Positions 1-6,298 of a stretch of 12,232 bases of DNA are shown one piece after another. This stretch comes from Mageeibacillus sp. UBA1212. GTDB lineage: Bacteria > Bacillota > Clostridia > UBA1212. Every line of letters starts with the position of its first letter. Positions within the stretch are counted from its first letter, which is position 1. The stretch is from positions 314 through 12,545 of the forward strand of contig DBXM01000042.1 of NCBI GenBank assembly GCA_002309655.1, read 5' to 3'. The notes below the pieces were generated by a model, which was not told the DNA's origin, searched no databases, and was given only the letters and a program-made list of their open reading frames with translations. The position numbers were made by a program, and so were the translations under genes.

Positions 1-848
1 TCGTGGTGCGGGGCGGGGGAGATTGCGTCGGACCCTTCGGGAATCATTCTCGTACGCGATACGTCGCCGACTATTTTCGCGCCGGGAAGGTGACCGCCTA
101 TGCCGGGTTTTGCGCCCTGGCCCATTTTTATCTCCACCGCGGCGCCGGCGTTCAGGTAGTCCTCGTGAACTCCGAAACGCCCCGAAGCCACCTGAACCAC
201 CGTGTTCGCGCCGTATTTGTAGAAGTCCTCGTGAAGCCCGCCTTCTCCGGTGTTGTAGAGAATTCCCAGCTCGGTCGCGGCGCGGGCGAGAGAGGCGTGG
301 GCGTTGTAGCTGATTGAACCGTAGCTCATGGCCGAGAACATGACCGGCATGGCCAGTTCGATCTGCGGCTCGAGACGGCAGCGCAGATTGCCGTTTTCGT
401 CGCGCTCAACCGAAGAGGGCTTCTTCCCGAGAAACACTCTGGTCTCCATCGGCTCGCGAAGCGGATCGATCGGCGGGTTGGTCACCTGCGACGCGTTGAT
501 GAGGATCTTGTCCCAATAGACGGGAAGGGGCTTCGGGTTCCCCATGGAGGAGAGCAGCACGCCGCCTGTGTTGGCCTGCTTGTAAAGCTCGCGGACGGTG
601 TCGTTTTCCCAGTTCGCGTTCTCCCTGAGAACGCAGTCGCTCTTTACGATCTTGAGGGCGCGGGTGGGGCAGAGGGAGACGCAGCGCTGGCAGTTCACGC
701 ACTTTGTCTCGTCACTGACCATGGTCTTCCGCTCCTCGCTGTAGGAGTGGACCTCGTTGGCGCACTGTCTCTCGCAGACGCGGCAGGCGATGCACCGTTC
801 GCTGTTTCGTATTACTTCAAACTCCGGATAAATGAATTCCACTCCCAT
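1..848 (-). CDS. gltB2: Glutamate synthase, ferredoxin/FMN domain subunit (GltB2-like), 3' end beyond the window
   Basis: Synthase part of a domain-split (archaeal-type) glutamate synthase: glutamine-derived ammonia plus 2-oxoglutarate gives glutamate, using FMN and iron-sulfur clusters; cytoplasmic. The first 282 codons are present and the gene runs off the left edge. Two CxxCxxCxxxC ferredoxin motifs are visible, Cys19/22/25/29 and Cys50/53/56/60, the second followed by Pro, so two [4Fe-4S] clusters are expected. Further on come motifs typical of the FMN synthase domain: PVMFSAMSYGSIS, NTGEGG, and near the edge IKMGQGAKPGIGGHLPGAK and DAISPAPHH. The start is ATG at 848, sharing one base with the gltB1 stop (TAATG), with AAGGAGG at 865-859 about 10 nt upstream. 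Translational coupling to gltB1 is likely. I reconstructed this frame directly by reverse-complementing the sequence. The family call is firm; the subunit name follows the split-gene convention. Confidence 0.93.
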   Translation of the reverse strand, partial: MGVEFIYPEFEVIRNSERCIACRVCERQCANEVHSYSEERKTMVSDETKCVNCQRCVSLCPTRALKIVKSDCVLRENANWENDTVRELYKQANTGGVLLSSMGNPKPLPVYWDKILINASQVTNPPIDPLREPMETRVFLGKKPSSVERDENGNLRCRLEPQIELAMPVMFSAMSYGSISYNAHASLARAATELGILYNTGEGGLHEDFYKYGANTVVQVASGRFGVHEDYLNAGAAVEIKMGQGAKPGIGGHLPGAKIVGDVSRTRMIPEGSDAISPAPHH

Positions 849-1942
849 TAGAATGCTCCCTCCTTTACCTTGACGATCACGGGCTCCCCGCCTGAAGGCG
901 ACCGGATGTTTCCCGCGTCGGGATCCATCACGCGAATTGCGGCCTCCTCGCTGGCAATGTAGACCATGTCGTCATGCTCGCCCGTCACCATGGAGCGGAG
1001 CTTCAGCCGGTCGTTGAGGGCCATCAGACCGCCGTTAAAGCCGAGAATTATCGAAAACGGACCGGTAATGAGCAGACTCGGGAACACCGTCCTCAAGAAT
1101 TTCAGCCGATTGCGTTCGTTTTCGTCCGTTTTTCCCTCGATTGTGGTCCAGAACGGCGCGGCAATTACGTTCGCCGCCTCGGTGAGGGTGAGCTTCTGCC
1201 TTCTAAGCAGGTAGTCGAGAATGTACGTGATGACCTCTGTGTCGGTCTTGAGAGTGCACTTGTAGCCGAACATCTCAATGAAGCGGCGGTTGGCGTCGTA
1301 GGAGGAGATCTCGCCGTTGTGGACCACCGAGTAGTCGAGAAGCGTGAACGGATGTGCGCCGCCCCACCATCCCGGGGTGTTCGTCGGATATCTGCCGTGG
1401 GCGGTCCAGCTATAGCCTTGATATTCTTCCAGCCGGTAGAACCGTCCGACGTCCTCCGGAAAGCCGACGGCCTTGAAAGTACCCATGTTCTTTCCGCTGG
1501 AAAAAACGTACGCGCCGTTCATTTCCGTGTTGATCTTCATTACAGTGCGGGCCACGAACTCCTTCTCGTCAAGCTGAAGGCGGGAGAGAACGGACCGGAG
1601 AGGCGTCACGAAATACCGGTAAATAATGGGCTCGTCGGTGATCTCGGGAATCTTTCGCGTCGGGATGAGCTCTCCCTTCACCACCTCGAAACTCTCCTTC
1701 AGGAACGCCTCGCAGGCCTTCCTGGTGTCACGGCAGTCGAAAAACATGTGCATCGCGTAGAAATCCCTGTATTCCGGGTAGATGCCGTAGCCCGCGAAGC
1801 CGCCGCCCAGACCGTTGGAGCGGTCGTGCATCGGTTTCATCGCCCTGACTACGGTGTCGCCGCAGATCATATTTCCGTCCCTTGAAACGGCCGCTGCGAT
1901 GGCGCAACCGGACGGTATCCGCACGCTTCCTTCTTTCAGCAT
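848..1942 (-). CDS. gltB1: Glutamate synthase glutaminase-domain protein (GltB1-like, class II amidotransferase)
   Basis: 364 aa. Supplies the glutamine-hydrolysing domain of split glutamate synthase and is expected to pass ammonia to the GltB2 partner encoded immediately downstream. Class II (Ntn) amidotransferase hallmarks are visible: an IPSGCAI segment in which Cys13 is the probable nucleophile, exposed by removal of a 12-residue leader; HGRYPTNTPGWWGGAHPF from residue 182; VVHNGEISSYDANRRF; and TDTEVITYILDYLL. The ATG at 1942 is chosen because it starts just before IPSGCAI and has an AAGGGAAG ribosome-binding-like stretch (1960-1953) about 10 nt upstream. A longer open frame to 2083 exists, but it would translate the promoter and terminator hairpin and gives an Arg-rich low-complexity tail, so I reject it. 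The gene is transcribed from the promoter at 2080-2052 through an attenuator. Confidence 0.92.
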   Translation of the reverse strand: MLKEGSVRIPSGCAIAAAVSRDGNMICGDTVVRAMKPMHDRSNGLGGGFAGYGIYPEYRDFYAMHMFFDCRDTRKACEAFLKESFEVVKGELIPTRKIPEITDEPIIYRYFVTPLRSVLSRLQLDEKEFVARTVMKINTEMNGAYVFSSGKNMGTFKAVGFPEDVGRFYRLEEYQGYSWTAHGRYPTNTPGWWGGAHPFTLLDYSVVHNGEISSYDANRRFIEMFGYKCTLKTDTEVITYILDYLLRRQKLTLTEAANVIAAPFWTTIEGKTDENERNRLKFLRTVFPSLLITGPFSIILGFNGGLMALNDRLKLRSMVTGEHDDMVYIASEEAAIRVMDPDAGNIRSPSGGEPVIVKVKEGAF

Positions 1943-1970
1943 GCTGTGTTCACTTCCCTTCGGTAAAAGC

Positions 1971-2039
1971 AAATAAAAAAGGCAAAGGCGTCGCCGGCGC
2001 ACAGTAAAACAACGCCTGTGCGCCGGTGAACGCCTTTGC
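1971..2039 (-). terminator. Intrinsic terminator in the gltB leader (attenuator)
   Basis: On the minus strand a long hairpin forms between 2039-2016 and 2004-1982. It has a 9-bp outer stem (GCAAAGGCG), a small 4x3 internal loop, an 11-bp inner stem (CCGGCGCACAG type) and an 11-nt loop. It is followed directly by TTTTTTATTT (1980-1971), a classic Rho-independent terminator. It lies between the gltB promoter and the gltB1 start, so most transcripts should stop here unless antitermination occurs. The upstream arm overlaps the small hairpin at 2044-2025, making the two folds mutually exclusive. Confidence 0.88.
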
Positions 2040-2044
2040 TCACC
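2025..2044 (-). promoter_or_regulatory. Small 5' hairpin with A1/G4 hexaloop, probable antiterminator (ANTAR-like P1)
   Basis: Read on the minus strand, GGTGAGC pairs with GTTCACC (7 bp, one G-U) around the six-base loop AAAGGC (2037-2032). It begins 1-2 nt from the predicted transcription start. Its bases are shared with the outer stem of the terminator at 2039-1982, so forming it would weaken the terminator. A hexaloop with A at position 1 and G at position 4 is the established recognition element of ANTAR-domain antiterminators. A second copy of the loop core, GCACAGGCGTT, follows in the same RNA with ACAGGC in loop register, but its own stem is weak. The fold is seen in the sequence; the ANTAR link is an inference, and no ANTAR gene is in the window. 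Confidence 0.55.
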
Positions 2045-2051
2045 GTGTGTG

Positions 2052-2080
2052 ATTATATATCGCGTATTTTTCGTTGTCAA
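2052..2080 (-). promoter_or_regulatory. gltB promoter, perfect sigma-70 consensus
   Basis: On the minus strand TTGACA (2080-2075) and TATAAT (2057-2052) are separated by exactly 17 bp, a full match to the vegetative sigma factor consensus. A T6 tract (2090-2085) sits 4 bp upstream of the -35 box, where an UP element would lie. Transcription should start near 2046-2045, just ahead of the small hairpin at 2044. Confidence 0.92.
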
Positions 2081-2105
2081 CACGAAAAAACGTCAAGGGC
2101 GCCGG

Positions 2106-2185
2106 AAAATGCCGGAAAACGCGGGGAAAACGCGGGAAAAACACCGGAAAAACACCGGGAAAACGCAGGAAAACCGTCCGAAAAA
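2106..2185. repeat. Phased A-tract array, about eight units of a GGAAAAc-type repeat
   Basis: Degenerate 10-12 bp units resembling cCGGAAAAc are repeated head to tail. The A-tracts begin at 2106, 2116, 2127, 2137, 2148, 2160, 2170 and 2181, a mean spacing of about 10.8 bp, close to one helical turn. Established DNA physics says A-tracts in this phase bend DNA in one direction, so strong intrinsic curvature is predicted. The array lies between the divergent gltB and glnN promoters. No coding function is credible: the minus-strand frame through it is only a Phe/Pro/Ser-rich repeat artefact. Confidence 0.8.
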
Positions 2186-2221
2186 CCGCGAATATTTTTT
2201 TGGCGGAAGTGAAAAAAGTGC

Positions 2222-2250
2222 TTGACAGACCGTGAGGACAGGTCTATAAT
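2222..2250 (+). promoter_or_regulatory. glnN operon promoter, perfect sigma-70 consensus
   Basis: TTGACA (2222-2227) and TATAAT (2245-2250) are separated by exactly 17 bp. An A6 tract (2212-2217) ends 4 bp upstream of the -35 box and a T7 tract lies at 2195-2201, resembling an UP element. The start site is expected at about 2255-2257. The arrangement mirrors the gltB promoter. Confidence 0.92.
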
Positions 2251-2255
2251 TGCCA

Positions 2256-2269
2256 CGTTGAAGGCAACG
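2256..2269 (+). promoter_or_regulatory. Small 5' hairpin of the glnN leader with GAAGGC loop
   Basis: CGTT pairs with AACG around GAAGGC. The outer loop bases G and C can also pair, giving a tetraloop AAGG. It sits at the predicted 5' end of the RNA, exactly where the gltB leader has its AAAGGC hairpin, and the loops differ at one base. Position 1 is G rather than the A expected for a strict ANTAR site. The terminator begins at the next base, so here the two structures do not compete directly. Confidence 0.45.
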
Positions 2270-2308
2270 GCGTCTTCGAACTTAGCGGTTCGGAGGCGCT
2301 TTTTCTTT
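2270..2308 (+). terminator. Intrinsic terminator in the glnN leader (attenuator)
   Basis: Bases 2270-2281 pair with 2288-2299: 12 bp, including two G-U pairs, closing the hexaloop TTAGCG. TTTTTCTTT (2300-2308) follows. This is a Rho-independent terminator about 15 nt after the transcription start and 95 nt before the glnN start codon, so it must be bypassed for expression. The 5' arm (2269-2281) can alternatively pair with 2309-2322, which would replace the terminator after read-through. Confidence 0.8.
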
Positions 2309-2402
2309 GTTCCGAAGACGCCGGAAACCGGGCTTGACCGGCCGACCGCCATTCCCTAAAGGGTTCCGCAGGAGTTCCCGGCGGGGGGAGAGGAGAATCA
2401 TT
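2309..2402 (+). promoter_or_regulatory. Distal part of the glnN 5' leader and ribosome binding site
   Basis: GTTCCGAAGACGCC at 2309-2322 complements the terminator's 5' arm (10 bp, one bulge, then 3 bp). The remainder is G+C-rich with short self-complementary pieces (CCGG repeats at 2322-2342) that I cannot assign to a known element. AGAGGAG at 2389-2395 with a 7-nt spacer fixes the glnN start at ATG 2403. An upstream in-frame TTG at 2307 would add 32 Arg/Pro-rich residues and is rejected. Confidence 0.6.
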
Positions 2403-4499
2403 ATGAAAACTGTATCGGATTACTTCGGAAGCATGGTATTTGACGACAGAGTCATGAAGGCGACGCTCTCGGCGAAGGTCTACGCCTCGCTGAAGCACAC
2501 GATCGACGAGGGCACGGCGCTTGACCCGGGAGTCGCGAACGCGGTCGCTCAGGCGATGAAGGAATGGGCTGTCTCGAAGGGCGCGACCCACTTCACGCAC
2601 TGGTTCCAGCCGCTCACGGGCATCACGGCGGAGAAACACGACGGTTTTATCGCTCCTTCGCCGGACGGCGGTGTGATCATGGATTTCTCGGGCAAAGAGC
2701 TAATCAAGGGCGAACCCGATGCGTCTTCGTTCCCGTCGGGAGGCCTTCGCGCGACGTTCGAGGCGAGGGGCTACACCGCATGGGATCCCACGTCGTACGC
2801 GTTTATCAAAGGTAAGACGCTCTGCATTCCCACGGCCTTCTGCTCATACGGCGGTCACGCACTGGACAAAAAGACGCCGCTGCTGCGCTCAATGGAGGCG
2901 CTAAACAGGCAGGCGCTTCGCGTTCTCAAACTTTTCGGAAATACGACGGTCAAACGCGTAGTCTCGTCCGTGGGACCCGAGCAGGAGTACTTCCTCATCA
3001 CGAAAGAAATGTACGATGCCCGCCCCGATCTCAGATTCTGCGGCAGGACGCTTTTCGGTTCGAAGCCGCCCAAGGGCCAGGAGATGGACGACCACTACTT
3101 TGGGGCGATCAAGCCAAGGGTCGCGGCATATATGGAGGAGCTGAACGACGAGCTCTGGAAGCTTGGAATAATGGCCAAAACGGAGCACAACGAGGTTGCG
3201 CCCGCGCAGCACGAGCTCGCGCCGATCTACACGACAACAAACGTCGCCACCGACCACAACCAGCTCACGATGGAGATTATGCAGAAGGTCGCCTCGAAGC
3301 ACGGCCTCGTCTGCCTGCTTCACGAAAAGCCTTTCGCGGGCGTGAACGGCTCCGGCAAACACAACAACTGGTCGATCTCTACGGACGAGGGCCAGAACCT
3401 GCTCTCGCCGGGCGACACTCCTTACGAAAACGCCCAGTTCCTGCTCTTCCTGTGCGCCGTCATCAAGGCGGTGGACGACTACCAGGATCTGCTCAGGATT
3501 TCCGTCGCGACTGCCGGCAACGACCACCGTCTGGGAGCGAACGAGGCTCCGCCCGCGGTGATTTCAATGTTCCTCGGCGACGAGCTGAACGCGGTTCTTG
3601 AGGCAATCGAGAACGACGCTCCGTATAAAGGCGTCGAAAAGACTCAGATGAAACTCGGCGTGGACGTGCTGCCGAAATTCAACCGCGACACAACGGACCG
3701 GAACCGCACTTCGCCGTTCGCGTTCACCGGAAACAAGTTCGAGTTCCGTATGCTGGGCTCGTCCAACAGTATCGCCTGCGCCAACATAATGCTGAACTCG
3801 GCGGTTGCGGAAAGCCTTAAAGTCTACGCGGACAGGCTGGAGGGGTCGCAGGACTTCGAAAACGACCTTCACGCGATGATCAGGAAGACCATCAAGGACC
3901 ACAGGCGGATCATTTTCAACGGCAACGGCTACGACGACGCCTGGATCAAAGAGGCTACGGAGGTTCGCGGACTTCTCAACTACCGCACGACCGCCGACTG
4001 CATGCCGCACCTTCTCGACAAGAAGAACGTCGACATGCTGACCGGCCACAAGGTTTTCACTGTCGAAGAGCTCAAGTCGCGCTGCGAGATCATGCTTGAA
4101 AACTACTGCAAGACGGTTACGATCGAGGCAAACACGATGGCCGACATGGCGAAGAGGATGATTGCCCCCGCGGTGGAAAAATTCGCGGCCGACATGGCGA
4201 AAAACGTGAACGCGAAGAGGGCGTTCGACCCTTCGCTGCCCTGCGCGTATGAGTGCGGACTCATCAGGAAGCTCTCCGGACTGACAGACAGGATCGCGGA
4301 AAAGGTGGACGAACTGCAGAGGGCCGAGATAGCGCTCGGCGATGCGGGCAATATCATCGAGGAGTCGTACATGATCCGCGACGAGGTGCTTCCCAAGATG
4401 TGCGAGCTGAGAGTCGCGTGCGACGAGGCGGAGACCGTGACCGCGAAGTCCTACTGGCCGTTCCCGACGTATGAGGACATCCTGTTCAGCGTGAGATAG
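2403..4499 (+). CDS. glnN: Glutamine synthetase type III
   Basis: 698 aa, within the usual 690-730 aa of type III enzymes, and much longer than GSI or GSII. Makes glutamine from glutamate, ammonia and ATP in the cytoplasm; the family forms large ring-shaped oligomers. Type III N-terminal motifs are visible: THWFQPLTG and PSGGLRATFEARGYTAWDP. Catalytic-domain motifs follow in order: VGPEQEYF (Glu193 and Glu195, metal/substrate side), KTEHNEVAPAQHELAP, NGSGKHNNW (residues 315-323, ATP/glutamate site), AGNDHRLGANEAPP (from Asn373), and NKFEFRMLGSS (residues 444-454, metal and phosphate contacts). First gene of the plus-strand cluster; the amt-PII gene follows after 24-33 nt with no terminator. 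Probably controlled by the leader attenuator. No missing motif or truncation noticed. Confidence 0.97.
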   Translation: MKTVSDYFGSMVFDDRVMKATLSAKVYASLKHTIDEGTALDPGVANAVAQAMKEWAVSKGATHFTHWFQPLTGITAEKHDGFIAPSPDGGVIMDFSGKELIKGEPDASSFPSGGLRATFEARGYTAWDPTSYAFIKGKTLCIPTAFCSYGGHALDKKTPLLRSMEALNRQALRVLKLFGNTTVKRVVSSVGPEQEYFLITKEMYDARPDLRFCGRTLFGSKPPKGQEMDDHYFGAIKPRVAAYMEELNDELWKLGIMAKTEHNEVAPAQHELAPIYTTTNVATDHNQLTMEIMQKVASKHGLVCLLHEKPFAGVNGSGKHNNWSISTDEGQNLLSPGDTPYENAQFLLFLCAVIKAVDDYQDLLRISVATAGNDHRLGANEAPPAVISMFLGDELNAVLEAIENDAPYKGVEKTQMKLGVDVLPKFNRDTTDRNRTSPFAFTGNKFEFRMLGSSNSIACANIMLNSAVAESLKVYADRLEGSQDFENDLHAMIRKTIKDHRRIIFNGNGYDDAWIKEATEVRGLLNYRTTADCMPHLLDKKNVDMLTGHKVFTVEELKSRCEIMLENYCKTVTIEANTMADMAKRMIAPAVEKFAADMAKNVNAKRAFDPSLPCAYECGLIRKLSGLTDRIAEKVDELQRAEIALGDAGNIIEESYMIRDEVLPKMCELRVACDEAETVTAKSYWPFPTYEDILFSVR

Positions 4500-4532
4500 A
4501 CGCAGGAAAAGGACGGAAGCGGGGTGGAAGTC

Positions 4533-6287
4533 ATGCTGACGGACGAAATAGTCAAATTAGTTGAAGAAAGCGCCGCAAAGGAAGTGTTCGGCGTATGGTT
4601 CCTTATCGGAGCCGCACTCGTTTTCTTTATGCAGGCCGGATTCGCGATGGTTGAGACCGGCTTTACCCGCGCCAAAAACGCGGGAAACATTATAATGAAA
4701 AACCTGATGGATTTCTGCATCGGAACGGTTGTGTTTGTCCTTCTGGGCTTCAGCCTGATGATGGCGGAGGATTACGTTTTCGGGTTTATCGGAGTTCCCA
4801 ATCTGAAGATCTTAACGGATTTCGGCGGGTTTTTGAAAGACGGCAACGCTCCGTCGTTCGTTTTCAACCTTGTTTTCTGCGCGACGGCGGCGACGATCGT
4901 GTCAGGAGCGATGGCGGAGCGAACCAAGTTCCTGTCGTACTGCATATATTCGGGGGTGATTTCGCTCTTTGTCTACCCGATAGAGGCGGGATGGATCTGG
5001 AACAGCGGCGGCTGGCTCGTGAAGCTCGGATTTCACGACTTCGCGGGTTCCGCGGCGATACACTCGGTCGGCGGAATCACAGCTCTTATCGGGGCGATAA
5101 TGGTCGGGCCGAGGCTCGGAAAGTATATTAAGGACAACGCGGGAAAAGTGAAGAAAGTGAACGCGATCCAGGGTCACTCGATCACTTTGGGCGCTCTTGG
5201 CTGCTTTATACTGTGGTTCGGCTGGTACGGATTCAACGGTGCCGCGGCGTGGGATTCCGAGTCGCTGGCTTCGATATTCGTGACGACAACGGTCGCCCCT
5301 GCGGTGGCCACCTGCGTCACCATGATATTTACGTGGATCAAAAACGGCAAACCTGACGTGTCGATGTGCATCAACGCCTCTCTCGCGGGACTCGTGGGAG
5401 TGACCGCGGGATGCGACGCCGTGAACGCGGCGGGGGCTGCGGTGATTGGCGCGGTGTCCGGATTCCTTGTGGTGCTGGTTGTCGAACTGCTCGACATCAA
5501 GCTCCACGTTGACGACCCTGTCGGCGCGGTCGGAGTGCACCTGGCAAACGGTATCTGGGGAACGATTGCGGTAGGTCTGCTGGCGGACCCGAACGCCCCT
5601 GCCGGGCTGAGCGGTCTGTTTTACACGGGCAGCTTTAAGCTTCTCGGCGTTCAGACGCTGGGAATCGCGGCAGTGCTCGGCTGGACCGCGGCGATGATGA
5701 CGCTGACGTTCTTCATTTTGAAAAAGACGGTCGGACTCAGAGTTTCGGTGGACGAAGAGGTCAGAGGGCTTGACAGAACGGAACACGGACTTCCGAGCGC
5801 TTACGCGGATTTCGTTCCCGCAGTGGAGAGCATCGACTACGGATACCCGGGTGCGGTAGCTGTGAGCGGAGATGCCCCCGTGAGCGAGGCGGTACCTGTC
5901 AAAAAGGTGCCTGCGATCGACGACGGCTCCCCGAAATTCACGAAGGTCGAAATCATCTGCAAGGAGCCCAGATTCGAGGCGCTGAAGAACGCGATGATGG
6001 ATATAGGAATAACGGGTATGACGGTTTCGCACGTTCTCGGCTGCGGAGCGCAGAAGGGACAGCCGGAATACTACCGCGGCGTTCAGGTCGAGGCAAATCT
6101 CCTCCCGAAGATTCAGGTCGATATTGTCGTGAGCAAGGTTCCGGTCCGGAGCGTTATCGAGACCGCGAAAAAGGTGCTCTACACGGGGCACATCGGCGAC
6201 GGCAAGATATTCGTTTACGATGTTGAGAACGTTGTCAAGGTGCGCACGGGCGAGGAAGGCTACGATGCGCTTCAGGACGTGGAATAG
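4533..6287 (+). CDS. amt: Ammonium transporter fused to a C-terminal PII (GlnB/GlnK) domain
   Basis: 584 aa. Residues 1 to about 410 form a polytopic Amt/MEP/Rh ammonium channel of the inner membrane. An extracellular-gate segment (YPIEAGWIWNSGGWL) is visible, and Asp169 lies in DFAGSAAIHSVGG. The pore twin histidines are His177 and His336 (GVHLANGIWG). A linker of about 50 residues leads to a complete PII domain (about 468-584) with a T-loop (Tyr513-Lys526), GHIGDGKIFVYDVENVVKVRTGE and the usual end. Free PII proteins plug Amt pores according to ATP/ADP and 2-oxoglutarate, so the fusion may be a self-gating channel. The T-loop carries Val519 where E. coli GlnB has the uridylylated Tyr51. Start ambiguity: ATG 4533 (GGGGTGG 5 nt upstream) is preferred; GTG 4524 would add three residues. 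Sits between glnN and asnB. Confidence 0.94.
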   Translation: MLTDEIVKLVEESAAKEVFGVWFLIGAALVFFMQAGFAMVETGFTRAKNAGNIIMKNLMDFCIGTVVFVLLGFSLMMAEDYVFGFIGVPNLKILTDFGGFLKDGNAPSFVFNLVFCATAATIVSGAMAERTKFLSYCIYSGVISLFVYPIEAGWIWNSGGWLVKLGFHDFAGSAAIHSVGGITALIGAIMVGPRLGKYIKDNAGKVKKVNAIQGHSITLGALGCFILWFGWYGFNGAAAWDSESLASIFVTTTVAPAVATCVTMIFTWIKNGKPDVSMCINASLAGLVGVTAGCDAVNAAGAAVIGAVSGFLVVLVVELLDIKLHVDDPVGAVGVHLANGIWGTIAVGLLADPNAPAGLSGLFYTGSFKLLGVQTLGIAAVLGWTAAMMTLTFFILKKTVGLRVSVDEEVRGLDRTEHGLPSAYADFVPAVESIDYGYPGAVAVSGDAPVSEAVPVKKVPAIDDGSPKFTKVEIICKEPRFEALKNAMMDIGITGMTVSHVLGCGAQKGQPEYYRGVQVEANLLPKIQVDIVVSKVPVRSVIETAKKVLYTGHIGDGKIFVYDVENVVKVRTGEEGYDALQDVE

Positions 6288-6298
6288 GAGAGATTGCT

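Noticed and set aside
974..1885. 303-aa open frame on the plus strand
   Set aside because: Antisense to gltB1, whose class II amidotransferase motifs are clear.
1943..2083. N-terminal extension of gltB1 to 2083
   Set aside because: It would translate the promoter spacer and the terminator hairpin, and it places 47 Arg-rich residues ahead of a conserved amidotransferase start.
2106..2185. Possible CRISPR array or origin iterons
   Set aside because: Units are only 10-12 bp and contiguous without unique spacers. There is no cas gene, dnaA box or replication gene nearby, so phased A-tract DNA explains it better.
2077..2352. Minus-strand frame with a repeated FPAFSG-like peptide, which could look like a repeat protein
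   Set aside because: The peptide repeat only reflects the non-coding GGAAAA array. The frame crosses two promoters and a terminator and has no ribosome binding site.
2255..2402. Glutamine riboswitch (glnA RNA) upstream of glnN
   Set aside because: The leader is a simple promoter-hairpin-terminator arrangement and I could not find the three-stem junction of that motif.
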